A stretch of DNA of 46,394 nt from Patescibacteria group bacterium (GCA_023485925.1 JAMDAJ010000059.1:1-46394); one strand, 5' to 3'. Numbered from the stretch's first letter, positions 30,257-40,501 are shown. Notes: generated by a model from the sequence alone, not told the origin. Numbers and translations: made by a program.

Positions 30257-31702
30257 ATGAAGCAGCGCGAGCCGAGCTACCGCCCGGAGCGTAAACATTC
30301 GACCGGTCGTTTGCCGGTCATAAACGCTTTTTCGCAGTCGGTTGAAATCGAACCCGCTCCCGATTCACTCTCGCTTTCCAAAAATGATTTCGCGACCGAA
30401 CGCGCTGAAATTGAAAAACATCGTCTCAAAAACCGCCACCACCAGCTCTCGCAGGCCGTCGAGTTACGGCACGCGATTGCGGAGCTGACTTTGATGGTGA
30501 TAGCAGCCATGGTTCGAGCTATTGACTGGCTTTTCTTCCAACATTCTTTTTCCAGAGTGAAAAAGAATGTTTTTAAATACGGTTTAGAGTTAAGCATCCT
30601 CATACTGGTCCTGGCTAGCGTCGCCGTCACTTTTAGCCCGAATCCAAAAAAAGTCCTCTCCGCCGAAAACCTCTTTTTGAACTATCTTGAAAATAATCCA
30701 GGACTTAACCAGGTCGCACAAGAGCTGGCCGGAACCGAAAGTATCAGCGTGATACCGGAAAGCGCGGCCCTTGTCCCCTCGGTCCAAGCCGCCACCCTGG
30801 ATCCGATGACGGCAATCGCCACTTCCCCCCTGGCGACAGTCACGGAAAGCGGAACACAAAATACGCCGGCGTTGATCATCTCCGAAGACAGCACGCTTAT
30901 CAAACCCAACTACGCCACCCGCGACGCCGGTCGTAATCGCGATATCCAACAGTACACCGTTCAAGGCGGCGACACGATCAGCCAAATCGCCGAAACTTTT
31001 GGAATTTCGGTGCAGACGGTAATGTATGAGAACAAGATATCCGATACCGACTATCTCAAACCCGGACAAGTCCTTAAAATTTTACCGACCACCGGCATCA
31101 GCCACAAAGTGGCATCCGGAGAAACTTTGGAATCCATCGCCAAAAAATACCAAGTTGATCTGGAAAGCATTCTGGAATTCAACCAGATCGAGGTGCCCGA
31201 CGATATTGAAGTCGGCGAAGAACTCATTATTCCCAATGGCAAAGCGCAGAGCACGCCCACCCGTCAGACGCAGATCGCTCAATACAACACCCGCAACGTT
31301 AAACAGGTGCAAGTGCCCGACGACTTTGCCGGCGGCTCCGAACTTATTTGGCCGATCGGGATCAGGAGCGTCACTCAATATTACTCCTCCCGACACAAGG
31401 CATTGGACATCTCCAATAGCCAACGGCCACAATTTTGGGCTTCCGCAGACGGCATTGTCGAACTCTCTGGCTGGGACGGCGCGTACGGCAACTCTGTCGT
31501 AATCAACCACGGCAACGGTCTAAAAACCCGCTACGCCCACGCTTCCGAGCTATACGTTACCGCCGGCGACCATGTTGTTGCGGGGCAAGTCATCGGCCGG
31601 GTGGGCAACACGGGCCGGGCTTACGGCGCCACAGGGAATCACCTGCACTTTGAGATCGTGGTTAATGGCACCAAGGTTAACCCCTTGACACATATGAAAT
31701 AA
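30257..31702 (+). CDS. LysM-containing M23 family metallopeptidase
   Basis: The 481-aa protein (ATG 30257; a TTG at 30227 lies in the structured leader) is a peptidoglycan endopeptidase. A basic cytoplasmic N-terminus is followed by a membrane helix (LELSILILVLASVAVTF, about 115). Two LysM domains come next: YTVQGGDTISQIAETFGISVQTVMYEN (in two parts) and HKVASGETLESIAKKYQVD. The C-terminal M23 (LytM) domain has HKALD (H-x3-D zinc ligands), YAHASELYV and HLHFEI. All ligands are present, so it should be active. A terminator follows. Confidence 0.95.
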   Translation: MKQREPSYRPERKHSTGRLPVINAFSQSVEIEPAPDSLSLSKNDFATERAEIEKHRLKNRHHQLSQAVELRHAIAELTLMVIAAMVRAIDWLFFQHSFSRVKKNVFKYGLELSILILVLASVAVTFSPNPKKVLSAENLFLNYLENNPGLNQVAQELAGTESISVIPESAALVPSVQAATLDPMTAIATSPLATVTESGTQNTPALIISEDSTLIKPNYATRDAGRNRDIQQYTVQGGDTISQIAETFGISVQTVMYENKISDTDYLKPGQVLKILPTTGISHKVASGETLESIAKKYQVDLESILEFNQIEVPDDIEVGEELIIPNGKAQSTPTRQTQIAQYNTRNVKQVQVPDDFAGGSELIWPIGIRSVTQYYSSRHKALDISNSQRPQFWASADGIVELSGWDGAYGNSVVINHGNGLKTRYAHASELYVTAGDHVVAGQVIGRVGNTGRAYGATGNHLHFEIVVNGTKVNPLTHMK

Positions 31703-31720
31703 ATTCAGATTTTTTTCTGA

Positions 31721-31751
31721 AAAAAAACCGGCATCCACAGCCGGATTTTTT
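31721..31751. terminator. Bidirectional terminator between LysM-M23 and DUF11-like genes
   Basis: CCGGC (31728-31732) pairs with GCCGG (31740-31744), flanked by seven A and six T. Confidence 0.75.
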
Positions 31752-31770
31752 AAACGGAAAATTTTAAGTT

Positions 31771-33483
31771 CTAAAAACTCAAGTACAAATCGCCGGGCGA
31801 AGTGCCACTGATGCTGTCTCCGGTAAACCCGTCGTTGCCAGTAGCCTGCAAGGTTTTAAGCATCAGCATACCGGAAATGCGATCGGCTTCCGATGGCGTA
31901 ACCTTGACCAAAAATTCAACCTGGGAGGCGCCGAACGCGGAAAGTCCGCCGACGTTCCAGCCGATCCGTCCGGAAGCCTGATTAAAATAAAAATTGGCGG
32001 AATCGCCCCAAGAATTTTCTACCACATCCACCTTCGGGATATTCACCACCGCTCCGAAACTCACATCATTGACCTCGTTAACCGTGCTCCCCACATTCAA
32101 TTTCACTCGGAAAACGGTGCTCTGACCTGTCACGGGGGGCAACGGACCGGAAACGTACTCGGAACTAGCGGATAATGTCAGTTTGCTTCTCACCTTGACA
32201 GTGATTTCGTCCCCGTCTACGGGTTCAGGCAACTCATTGGATGAAATCACGACCGTGGAATGGACTTTCGGATTTCTAACGCCTGACCCGGACAAATTCC
32301 GCTTTACAGAAAAATTCAAAGTCAAATTTCCAGCTGCCCCGGGCTGCAGCAGACGAAGACCTGTCACCCCGGCAGGGTTCCAAATGATGTCCTTGCCGAC
32401 CAGCGCGCCGCCGGAAGTGCTTAACGTGGAATAGTCCACCGAATTCTCGTCCAAATGCATCACGATCTTGACATTATTCATTCCCACATCGCCTGTGTTG
32501 CGGTAATTGATAGTATAGTGCAGAAAATCACCTTCATTCACGCTGTCATTGCCGGCAAGCTGTACTGAAACGGTCAAGGGTGAAGCAAGCACCTTGGTAG
32601 AGGCGAAGGTTCGGCTTTGCAGCACGAATACGCCGCTGGCATCCAGATAACCGACATCAGCCTGCAACGTTTTATCCTCGCCGGGCGAACCGGCAAGCGT
32701 CCCGGAAAGATCCAAAGCGGCTTGCGCGCCGATTTTCATGCTGCCCATCTCCCAGGTGGCGGAATCGGCGGAAGGCCGAGAGGCGGTAAGAAACTTAAAA
32801 CCATTAGGATAAGTCAGACGGATCTGCACCCGATCAAGATCGGTATCGGAAATGTTCTGGAAAGTGATGGCGTAATCTATCCGCTGCTGCATCACTACCT
32901 GCGCCGGAGCGTTGATGCGCAGGTTAAAGTCCGGGGCTTCCAGACTTAAGCTGATATCGGCCGATTGGGTGAAAGCGGCAGAACTGTCGGCTTGCTGAAA
33001 AAACATTTTCCCTCGGACCATTTGCACTTCCTGCGGACTGCCGTTAAATATCCCGACGATTTTGATGACCCCGGAATCATTAACTGCAACGTCGGCTAAA
33101 TTGAATTGCCGGCCCGAGCCATCGGCGCTTGCCGGCTCGCTGCTTAAGAAACGGAAGCTGTCAGGGTAAACGATTTCCACACTGGTGTTAGACAGCGCTT
33201 TGGAATCCCGATTTTCATATACCAAAGAGAGCTCCGAGGCGCTGCCGGAAGTGATAGTGCCGGAAGTAGAAAACCATAAGGCCACGTCAGGTTGTGGATT
33301 CGGGCGGCTGCGGAAAAACAGGGTCGAAGCCAAGACCGCCAACAACACAACGATGGCGACCACGATGATGACCAACCAGGACCGGGGAAAATTCAGGCGG
33401 TCCAGGAGGGTTTTGCGGCGCGGCTCTTCCTCAATGTTCTCTGGCGGAATGATAAAAGGATTGCTGTTTTGATTTTCTATCAT
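31771..33483 (-). CDS. Membrane-anchored surface protein with DUF11-like beta repeats
   Basis: This 570-aa protein has a cytoplasmic acidic N-terminus, one membrane helix (WLVIIVVAIVVLLAVLASTLFF, about 36-57) and then tandem beta-sandwich domains. Repeats show the DUF11/conserved-repeat pattern: ELSLVYENRDSKALSNTSVEIVYP, RIDYAITFQNISDTDLDRVQIRLTYP and FLHYTINYRNTGDVGMNNVKIVMHL (each partly quoted). The Y-x-N-x-G/S and IxxTYP spacing is the hallmark. Such proteins form stalks or adhesins. recO ends 61 bases upstream on the same strand, so transcription may be shared. Confidence 0.82.
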   Translation of the reverse strand: MIENQNSNPFIIPPENIEEEPRRKTLLDRLNFPRSWLVIIVVAIVVLLAVLASTLFFRSRPNPQPDVALWFSTSGTITSGSASELSLVYENRDSKALSNTSVEIVYPDSFRFLSSEPASADGSGRQFNLADVAVNDSGVIKIVGIFNGSPQEVQMVRGKMFFQQADSSAAFTQSADISLSLEAPDFNLRINAPAQVVMQQRIDYAITFQNISDTDLDRVQIRLTYPNGFKFLTASRPSADSATWEMGSMKIGAQAALDLSGTLAGSPGEDKTLQADVGYLDASGVFVLQSRTFASTKVLASPLTVSVQLAGNDSVNEGDFLHYTINYRNTGDVGMNNVKIVMHLDENSVDYSTLSTSGGALVGKDIIWNPAGVTGLRLLQPGAAGNLTLNFSVKRNLSGSGVRNPKVHSTVVISSNELPEPVDGDEITVKVRSKLTLSASSEYVSGPLPPVTGQSTVFRVKLNVGSTVNEVNDVSFGAVVNIPKVDVVENSWGDSANFYFNQASGRIGWNVGGLSAFGASQVEFLVKVTPSEADRISGMLMLKTLQATGNDGFTGDSISGTSPGDLYLSF

Positions 33484-33544
33484 ATTTTTTGCGTATCGAT
33501 GTTAGTTTTTTTGAGGATGGATTTGAAAAAAATTCCTTACCTTA

Positions 33545-34297
33545 TCAAAATTTCACCTGTTCTGCCAAAAATTGGCGGGAATTGATCTTCCGCTCGATAA
33601 CACCGCTAAGCATCTCGGAAAGCATGCGTTCGATCTTAAGCTTGAGATCCAAAGGCACGGCGCTAACCTTGCGGACGGCGGACGCAGGATCGGCTTTAAG
33701 GAAATACTCCACCACTTCCCGTTCCACCCCGGCCGCCGCCGCGTCATACTGGCCGCAGTTGCCGCAGATCAAACCCAAAAAGGTATTACTCCAGCTCGCG
33801 CCGGCGCTGCTGAAAAGACTGCCTCCACAATATCGACAGGCCGCCTGCTGAAAACCGTAACCGAGAGCCGAGAGAAAACGCAGGCGAAAATCGTTCAAAA
33901 AATCGATCCCGACCGAGGATTCCTGTTCAAGTTGCTCCAAACTTTCCCGTAGTAGGATCGAAACTTTATGGTTGGGCTCGCCCTCCATCGTGGCATGCAT
34001 CACGATCTCAAAAAGATTGAACACCACCGCAAGATGCCTTAAATTCTGCAAGATCCTAGGGTAACTTCGGGTAATTCTAACCCCCACCACTACATAACGA
34101 CTCGCATTCGGAACCACTTCCAGCTGTAGCCACGTTACCGGCGCCAAAACCGGCTTAAGTTTACTTGACGATTTACGCGCCGAGCGTGCCATCGCCCGCA
34201 TCTTCCCCTCTTCGAATGACCACAACGTCAAAAATTCGTCTGCTTCCCGCACGGGGAAATGGCGCAACACCAGACCATTGATGATCTTATCGCTCAT
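33545..34297 (-). CDS. recO: DNA repair protein RecO
   Basis: This 250-aa protein loads RecA on SSB-coated DNA with RecR/RecF. An N-terminal OB fold (IINGLVLRHFPVREADEFLTLWSFEEGKMRAMARSARKS in parts) is followed by a helical domain. A four-Cys zinc site (CRYCGGS...LICGNCG) lies near 160-185. Length matches the family. Its ATG overlaps the ileS stop by four bases (ATGA), so it is translationally coupled to the synthetase. Confidence 0.92.
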   Translation of the reverse strand: MSDKIINGLVLRHFPVREADEFLTLWSFEEGKMRAMARSARKSSSKLKPVLAPVTWLQLEVVPNASRYVVVGVRITRSYPRILQNLRHLAVVFNLFEIVMHATMEGEPNHKVSILLRESLEQLEQESSVGIDFLNDFRLRFLSALGYGFQQAACRYCGGSLFSSAGASWSNTFLGLICGNCGQYDAAAAGVEREVVEYFLKADPASAVRKVSAVPLDLKLKIERMLSEMLSGVIERKINSRQFLAEQVKF

Positions 34298-37200
34298 GTG
34301 TTTATGTTCGGCGTTTTTTTCTCCAGGCGTTTTAGTCCCAACCAGACCGTGCCCGTTTCCCCCGCGTCAAAATTCGTCTGCCAATCCACGCTTTGGCGGG
34401 AACCAATGACCCGCTCGATACCGGTTTTTCCGATATCAAAATATTCAAAGGCGTCATAGACGGCCTGATTCGACGTTTCGTAATAGAGTTCCACCCGCTC
34501 GCCCACCGAAAGGCCCGAGAGTCTCCGTAATTCCTGCACTGCCCGTTCCAGATCGCGAGCCAGCCCCTTTGAAAGAAGTTCCGGAGTCAATTCAGCATCG
34601 ACATAGAGTACGTATTCGTCCGTGGACGATTCGAGTTTAGCGAAACGGGCGTCTTGCGGAGGGGTCGGAGCGATCGATAAATTGACAAAGTTCAGCTCCT
34701 CCGCCAATAGGTCAAGGTACGGCGTGAGTTCCGAGGATTTTTGCACAACGATAAGTTCGGACAGCGGCTGGCGCACTTTTAAACCGCGGGTTTTGCGGAA
34801 AGCCAGCACCGCCTCGGCGATCTTGCGCGCCTGTTCCATCATCGCAAGTTGGTCTCGATCCCCCTCGGTGAGTTCCTTCGACTGCGGCCACTCGTGCAAA
34901 TGCACCGAAACCGGAAAATCAGGATGATGGAGATTCAAATATATCGCTTCGGATAAAAACGGCATGAACGGCGCCAGTAACCGCACGATATAGATCAGGA
35001 GACGATAGAGGGTGGCAAAAAAGCGTCGTCCGTTCGGCCGCGCCGAGCGACGCAGATACCACGTAGATAGATCATCGATCAGCCGCTCCAAAGATCTAGC
35101 GGAACGGAACACATCGTAATGCTCCAAATTACTCGTCACCTCGTTAACGACCTGCTGCAGTCGGGCATTGATCCATTTATCCAAAACGCGTTCGGAATCC
35201 TTACTTTGCGCCGGAGAGATTCGCGGATCAAAGGTCCAGCCACGGGTATTGGCGTAAGTGATGAAATAGTTAGAAACGTTCCAAAGGATCATCTGTAAAC
35301 GCCGCTGCATTCGGGATAAATCGGCCTCCATAAATAATTTGGGACTCCCCGGCTGATTGACGGAATACATATACCAACGCACGATGTCGGCACCGTATTT
35401 TGAAAACAGGTCTTCGGGCACGACCACGTTGCCTTTGGATTTGCTCATTTTCTGTCCGCGGGCGTCCAAAATATGCCCAAGACAAATAACGTTCCTAAAC
35501 GGCGGCCGAGTTTCTCCCAAAGCCGTGGACACGGCTAGAAGCGTGTAAAACCAGCCGCGCGTCTGGTCAATGGCCTCGGAAATGTAGTCGGCCGGGAACT
35601 GCTTGGTGAAAATCTCCTGATTCTCGAACGGCCAGTGCCATTGCGCGTAAGGCATCGCGCCGGAATCGAACCACACGTCCAAAACTTCCGGCACGCGCGA
35701 CATTGCTTCGCCGCAATGCTCACATTTCAATTTTATCTCGTCCACATACGGCCGATGCAGGTCGAGCTTTTGGCTATCGAACTTTTGCCCTCCCTTTAAC
35801 GCTTTCTGCTCCAGTTCTTCCACTGAACCCACGCAAAGATATTCTTTGCAGCTTCCGCAGCGCCAAAACGGCAGCGGCGTGCCCCAGTAACGCTCGCGCG
35901 AGATGGCCCAGTCTTTTATCTCGGACAGCCAGCCGCCGAAACGACCGTGTTTGATGTACTCCGGCACCCAAATAATCTGCTCGTTGTTGGCAAGCAGCTC
36001 GTCTTTTAGGGCACTCACCCGAACGAACCAGGAATCGCGGGCGTAATACAGCAACGGCGTCCCACAGCGCCAACAGAACGGATAATCATGACGGTATGGC
36101 AGCTCGCGAAATATCGCCCGGTGTTTGTGCAAATGATGCAATAAGTGCTTTTCAGCCTCCGGTGTCTTCGCCTCGCGGCCGGAAAGCTCGCCGAGGCCGC
36201 TTACGAACCGGCCCGACTCGTCGACGGTATGAACCTTCGGCAAACCCAACCTAGTCCCTAAACGGTAGTCATCTTCCCCGTACATCACCGCGGTATGCAC
36301 GATGCCGGTGCCATCTTCCACGGTCACGAAATCCGCGGGATAAACCCGGAAGGCCTTTGGCGCGGCAAGCGGGGTAAAGGAAAACAGCGGCTCGTAATGC
36401 AGACCCACCAGATCGCGGCCGGAGACTTTCTCCAGCACCGTGAATGGCCCGGTGATAACCCGTTCTAAAAGCGCGCTGGCAAGAATATAATTGCAATCCT
36501 GGGCTTTGATGATGGAATAGCCGATGTCCTCTCCGACGGCTAAGGCAACATTGCCGGGCAGCGTCCAGGGCGTCGTGGTCCAGGACAGGAGATAGGTCGG
36601 CTGGTCCAATTTCACCACGACCTTGTGCCCCTTGCCGTCACGCGCTTCGATCTTGTCAGAGCGCAGCTTGAATTTGATATAAACGGAATTTTCCTCCACG
36701 CTCTTATAACCCTGCGCCACTTCGTGGGAAGATAGCGCGGTGCCGCAGCGCGGGCAATAAGGCAGAACCTTGTGGCCCTGATAGATTAACGACTGCTTGT
36801 TTTTTTGCCGGTCCCACAGGCGTTTCAAAATCGCCCACACGCTCTCAATATAATTCCGCTCGTAGGTGATATACGGCTGCTTCAGATCCAGCCAAAAACC
36901 CATCCGGTTGGTGAAATGCTCCCACTCATCCTTATATTTCCAAACCGACTCGCGGCAGAGGCGGTTGAATTTTTCGATACTCGCCCGAGAATCACCCGGC
37001 ACCAGATTTTCGATGTCGCGCTTCCCGGAGATCTTCAGGGTTTTCTCGACTTCGATCTCCACCGGCAGGCCTTGGGTGTCCCAACCGGCTTTTCTGCCCA
37101 CGAAACGCCCCCGCATGGTCTGGTAGCGCAGGATAACGTCTTTGAAAGCCCGCGCCTCCACGTGATGGAGACCGGGCCGGCCATTGGCCGTGGGCGGACC

Positions 37201-37338
37201 CTCAAAAAAGACGAAATGTTTTTTTCCTTTTGAATTTTCCAGCGACTTTTCGAAAATCTTCTCCGCCTGCCAAAACTTGAGGATATTTTCCTCCAGTTTT
37301 GGAAAGTTCGGCTGTGGTTCGAGGGATTTAAAAGGCAT
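34294..37338 (-). CDS. ileS: Isoleucyl-tRNA synthetase
   Basis: The 1014-aa class I enzyme charges tRNA-Ile. The HIGH-type motif is GRPGLHHVEAR near residue 55, followed by GWDTQGLPVEIEVE. The CP1 editing domain spans about 190-400 (LLSWTTTPWTLPGNVAL, DGTGIVHTAVMYGEDDY). KMSKSKGNVV lies near 633. The C-terminal anticodon-binding helices follow. Zinc-type Cys pairs occur at CPRCG and CGSC. Motifs suggest the eukaryotic-like IleS type frequent in Patescibacteria. It is upstream of recO with a four-base overlap. Confidence 0.97.
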   Translation of the reverse strand: MPFKSLEPQPNFPKLEENILKFWQAEKIFEKSLENSKGKKHFVFFEGPPTANGRPGLHHVEARAFKDVILRYQTMRGRFVGRKAGWDTQGLPVEIEVEKTLKISGKRDIENLVPGDSRASIEKFNRLCRESVWKYKDEWEHFTNRMGFWLDLKQPYITYERNYIESVWAILKRLWDRQKNKQSLIYQGHKVLPYCPRCGTALSSHEVAQGYKSVEENSVYIKFKLRSDKIEARDGKGHKVVVKLDQPTYLLSWTTTPWTLPGNVALAVGEDIGYSIIKAQDCNYILASALLERVITGPFTVLEKVSGRDLVGLHYEPLFSFTPLAAPKAFRVYPADFVTVEDGTGIVHTAVMYGEDDYRLGTRLGLPKVHTVDESGRFVSGLGELSGREAKTPEAEKHLLHHLHKHRAIFRELPYRHDYPFCWRCGTPLLYYARDSWFVRVSALKDELLANNEQIIWVPEYIKHGRFGGWLSEIKDWAISRERYWGTPLPFWRCGSCKEYLCVGSVEELEQKALKGGQKFDSQKLDLHRPYVDEIKLKCEHCGEAMSRVPEVLDVWFDSGAMPYAQWHWPFENQEIFTKQFPADYISEAIDQTRGWFYTLLAVSTALGETRPPFRNVICLGHILDARGQKMSKSKGNVVVPEDLFSKYGADIVRWYMYSVNQPGSPKLFMEADLSRMQRRLQMILWNVSNYFITYANTRGWTFDPRISPAQSKDSERVLDKWINARLQQVVNEVTSNLEHYDVFRSARSLERLIDDLSTWYLRRSARPNGRRFFATLYRLLIYIVRLLAPFMPFLSEAIYLNLHHPDFPVSVHLHEWPQSKELTEGDRDQLAMMEQARKIAEAVLAFRKTRGLKVRQPLSELIVVQKSSELTPYLDLLAEELNFVNLSIAPTPPQDARFAKLESSTDEYVLYVDAELTPELLSKGLARDLERAVQELRRLSGLSVGERVELYYETSNQAVYDAFEYFDIGKTGIERVIGSRQSVDWQTNFDAGETGTVWLGLKRLEKKTPNINT

Positions 37339-37373
37339 AAGAAAAAATTATCTAACGGGATCCTACTAGTTTT

Positions 37374-37379
37374 AGTATA
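37374..37379 (-). promoter_or_regulatory. Possible -10 of ileS
   Basis: Minus-strand TATACT, about 35 bases before the ATG, with a poor -35 (TTAAAC) at 17 bases. Confidence 0.3.
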
Positions 37380-37398
37380 TCAAAAAATTCCGCTTGGT

Positions 37399-38562
37399 TT
37401 AACTCTGCGTGTTTACCTGCCGGTACAATTCCATCGTCTCTTGCGCGCACTTTTCCCAAGAAAACTCCGACGCTCGCTTTCGCCCGCGGGCTTTTAGATC
37501 TTCCCGCAGTTTCAGATCCCGCAAAGTCTTATGGACGGCCCGGGCCAAACCGTCGATATCCAGTGGGTCCACTAAAATGGCCGCTCCGCCGGACACTTCC
37601 GCAAGCGCCGAGGTGTTTGAAGTGACCACGGGCACGCCGGCTGAAAACGCCTCCAATATCGGCAGGCCAAAACCCTCGTAAAGCGAAGGATAAACGAACG
37701 ATTCGGCCGTGGCGTAAAATTTCGGCACATCCTCGGCCGGCAAATACCCCGTAAAAACCACGCAGCTTTCCAAATGACGCGATTTCACTTCCTCGTAAAT
37801 TTCCTTGTACAGCCAGCCGGGCGAACCGGCCAAAACCAGTTGATATTGTTTGAGGAACTGGGGGTCCTGTTTTGAAAGCAGATACACCGCCTCCAACAGC
37901 CGGATAAGGTTCTTCCTCGGCTCTAAAGTTCCAACAAAAAGCAGAAAAGATTTTTTTATCCGGTACTTCTGTCGCAGATATTCGCGCGTCGCGTCCGGAT
38001 CCGTTTCCTGATTGAAGCGCTGATGATCAACCCCCTCATAAATCACCTGCACGCGCTCGTCCGGTATCTTGAAGAAATCCAGAACATCCTTCTTGGTTGA
38101 CTCCGAGACCGCGATAACCTTGCGCGCCCGGTTGAGACTTTTCGGCACGAGGTATTTGATGGAAAATCCCTGCCGGCTGGGAAAAATGCCTGGGTCGCGA
38201 TAGATGGCCAGATCGTGGATGGTCACCACGTACTTCCCCTTGTAACCTAAGGGCACCACATTTGCCGGCGAATGATAAATGTCGAGTTTTTCGGCGGTCA
38301 GATTTGACGCAGCCAGAATGTGGGAATAGAGATAGGGCAAATATTTTTTGTATTCGGAATAGGTGAAAAAACGGATGACGGTGTTTGGTTCCAAAAAATC
38401 CCGGTAAATATTCTTGGCACGGTGATCAAAGAACAGCATAAACTCGTCCGCGCGGTTCAGCCGCAAGAGCGCTTTCACCAGATGATAAGTATAGTGAGCA
38501 ATGCCGGCCTTTTCGCCGGCAGAGGGATTGAGAATAGTGCGACAATCGATTCCGATACGCAT
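37399..38562 (-). CDS. Glycosyltransferase, GT-B fold (family 4 type)
   Basis: This 387-aa protein opens with RIGIDCRTILNPSAGEKAGIAHYTYHLVKAL, the usual donor-independent N-terminal domain with a glycine-rich turn. VVTIHDLAIY and KVIAVSESTKKDVLDFF are conserved. The C-terminal domain has LFVGTLEPRKNLIRLLEA and the EX7E motif in PSLYEGFGLPILEAFSAGVPVV, which binds the nucleotide sugar. Family 4-type enzymes build cell-surface polysaccharides or glycolipids; the acceptor is unknown. It lies between ileS and argS on the same strand but with 60- and 215-base gaps. Confidence 0.92.
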   Translation of the reverse strand: MRIGIDCRTILNPSAGEKAGIAHYTYHLVKALLRLNRADEFMLFFDHRAKNIYRDFLEPNTVIRFFTYSEYKKYLPYLYSHILAASNLTAEKLDIYHSPANVVPLGYKGKYVVTIHDLAIYRDPGIFPSRQGFSIKYLVPKSLNRARKVIAVSESTKKDVLDFFKIPDERVQVIYEGVDHQRFNQETDPDATREYLRQKYRIKKSFLLFVGTLEPRKNLIRLLEAVYLLSKQDPQFLKQYQLVLAGSPGWLYKEIYEEVKSRHLESCVVFTGYLPAEDVPKFYATAESFVYPSLYEGFGLPILEAFSAGVPVVTSNTSALAEVSGGAAILVDPLDIDGLARAVHKTLRDLKLREDLKARGRKRASEFSWEKCAQETMELYRQVNTQS

Positions 38563-38629
38563 AACTACTTCAGAAAAAGATCAAATGACTAAGAAATTCA
38601 TGACAAAATTTTGAGTCCGGCCCCGAAGT

Positions 38630-38670
38630 GAACTTTGGCTTGGAATTTTTGGCGTAGCCGGCCAAAGTTC
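38630..38670. repeat. Palindromic intergenic element
   Basis: GAACTTTGGC (38630-38639) and GCCAAAGTTC (38661-38670) pair exactly around 21 bases. The surrounding 38563-38757 carries no supported gene; a 14-base piece of the glycosyltransferase start (TCGATTCCGATACG) recurs at 38681-38694. Confidence 0.75.
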
Positions 38671-38757
38671 TACTGCGGAGTCGATTCCGATACGCACAAC
38701 TTGATACGAATTAACAAGAAATCCTTCAACTTTCCGCCTTAGGCGGGTCGCCCGGGA

Positions 38758-38780
38758 TGACCGCGGTTTCACCGCGGTCA
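38758..38780. repeat. Perfect hairpin containing the argS stop codon
   Basis: TGACCGCGGT (38758-38767), TTC, ACCGCGGTCA (38771-38780). On the minus strand the first TGA is the argS stop. No T run follows. Confidence 0.85.
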
Positions 38781-40490
38781 CATTTCTTCCGGCGCCGTGA
38801 TACCTAAAAGACCAAGGCCGTTTTTTAAAACCTGCGCCACACTTTGGGTCAAAGCGACCTTGTGAGGAGAGGCGGGATCCTTTGCGTCAACGATCTGGAC
38901 TTCACCGTAAAATTTGTTGAAAGCGGCCGCCAAATCCAATAAATACTTAGCGAGCAGATTGGGCGCGTATGCTTGCCCCGCTCTTTCCACGACTTCTGAA
39001 AAATGCAGCAACATCCTGGCCACTTCGACCCCTTCGGCCCGGGGAGAAATTTTCGCTTTGACCTTTGCCTGCGCGGCTTTTTTAACTACCGACCGAGCCC
39101 GCGCGTGCGTGTACTGCAGATACGGACCGGAATCGCCGGTAAAGGCCAGGGACTTATCGAAATCGAAAATAATATCGCGGCCGGTGTCTTGGCGGAGGAT
39201 GGAATATTTCAAAGCGCCAATGGCAACGACCTCGGCGATATTTTCTTTTTGCGCCTCCGTTAATCCTTCTTTGGTGATTTTTCCCAACACTTTCTGCTTG
39301 ATCTCGGCAAGCAGCGCCTCGGCGGTAATGACCTTGCCGGTGCGGGAGGACATTTTACCGGCGGGCAGCCGCAACATTCCGTGCGGCATATGCAAAGTTT
39401 TTTCGGAGATGTCGGGAAAAATCAGACTCATAACCTTAAGCAATACTTTAAAGTAATCTTTTATCTCGTTACCGGTGACGATGATTGACCGACTTAATTT
39501 CGGCTCGACCTCGAATTTTCTGCGATTTAAACCCAGCTCCTTTGCTTCGTAAGTCGGCAGGCCGTTGGAATTGATAAAAACGCGGGTATGCAAGCCATAT
39601 TTTTCGCCCCGGAAGATCACGGCACCCTGGCTCTTTTCAAAAATACCGTCCTGCAAATGCGCCTCGACAATATCCTTGCCCTCGACGCCTTCTTTGCTTT
39701 CAAAAAAATAGTGGTCGAATTTCGTGCCCAAACGCCGATACATCCGTTCGAACTCACGCAAAGACACCTTGCGACCAGCGTCGTAAACCTGGTTGAGCTT
39801 TTTATCATCGCGAGCGAAAAGATGCTGGTTCATCTCCGTAATGGCCTGCTTGACCTTCTCATCCTCCTTGGCCCGGCGGGCGCCGTGAGCGTAAGCTTTA
39901 CCAAGCTCAGCCGCCGTCAAAGTTTTGAGCTCCAAACTTAAATCCAGCATGCCCCAAACAGCGGTTGCCACATGAATGCCCACGTCCCCCTGCCAATTCG
40001 CTCGGACCACCTTTGCGCCGTTGGCTGCGATGATGCGAGCAACGGCCTCGCCGATGGCGTTGCTCATCAAATGCCCGACGTGGAACTCCTTAAAAGGATT
40101 GGGGTCGGTGTATTCCGCCATCACTTTTTGTCCATGGAGGACTTTCAAACTGCCATAATTGTCCCCCGCTTTCAGGATACGACCCAAATTGGCATTAAGT
40201 TCTTTTTCCGACAGGCGAAAGTTGATAAAACCGCCGGCGGGGAAAATTTCGGCAAACCGCCCGGACTTATCCAGTTTTTTTAGCTCCCCGGCCAACTCCG
40301 CAGCCACCTCGACAGGTTTCCTTTTCAAAATTTTGGCCAAAACCAAAGGCGCGCTCACCGCATAATCGCCAAAACGCGGGTCAGGCACCGTCACTGCGAC
40401 CGCAGCGTTAACAAGTGCAATTTTCAGGTTGGAAAAAGCCGCTTTTAAAAGCTGCTCCAAATAACTTTTTGGGTCAAAATAAGTCACCAT
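38778..40490 (-). CDS. argS: Arginyl-tRNA synthetase
   Basis: The 570-aa class I enzyme charges tRNA-Arg. The N-terminal Add-1 domain is followed by AEYTDPNPFKEFHVGHLMSNAIGEA (about 130-150), which includes the HIGH motif as HVGH. GMLRLPAGKMSSRTGKVI contains the KMSKS-equivalent MSSRTG. The C-terminal helices carry the DALR anticodon-binding region (YLQYTHARARSVVKKA and LLDLAAAFNKFYGE). Length and motifs are typical. It has a promoter divergent from smpB. Confidence 0.97.
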   Translation of the reverse strand: MVTYFDPKSYLEQLLKAAFSNLKIALVNAAVAVTVPDPRFGDYAVSAPLVLAKILKRKPVEVAAELAGELKKLDKSGRFAEIFPAGGFINFRLSEKELNANLGRILKAGDNYGSLKVLHGQKVMAEYTDPNPFKEFHVGHLMSNAIGEAVARIIAANGAKVVRANWQGDVGIHVATAVWGMLDLSLELKTLTAAELGKAYAHGARRAKEDEKVKQAITEMNQHLFARDDKKLNQVYDAGRKVSLREFERMYRRLGTKFDHYFFESKEGVEGKDIVEAHLQDGIFEKSQGAVIFRGEKYGLHTRVFINSNGLPTYEAKELGLNRRKFEVEPKLSRSIIVTGNEIKDYFKVLLKVMSLIFPDISEKTLHMPHGMLRLPAGKMSSRTGKVITAEALLAEIKQKVLGKITKEGLTEAQKENIAEVVAIGALKYSILRQDTGRDIIFDFDKSLAFTGDSGPYLQYTHARARSVVKKAAQAKVKAKISPRAEGVEVARMLLHFSEVVERAGQAYAPNLLAKYLLDLAAAFNKFYGEVQIVDAKDPASPHKVALTQSVAQVLKNGLGLLGITAPEEM

Positions 40491-40501
40491 ATCTACCTAC
40501 T

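Noticed and set aside
38581..38781. 66-codon minus-strand frame between the glycosyltransferase and argS
   Set aside because: It spans an intergenic palindrome and shares only a few codons (RIGID) with the glycosyltransferase start; no ribosome site or folded-protein pattern.
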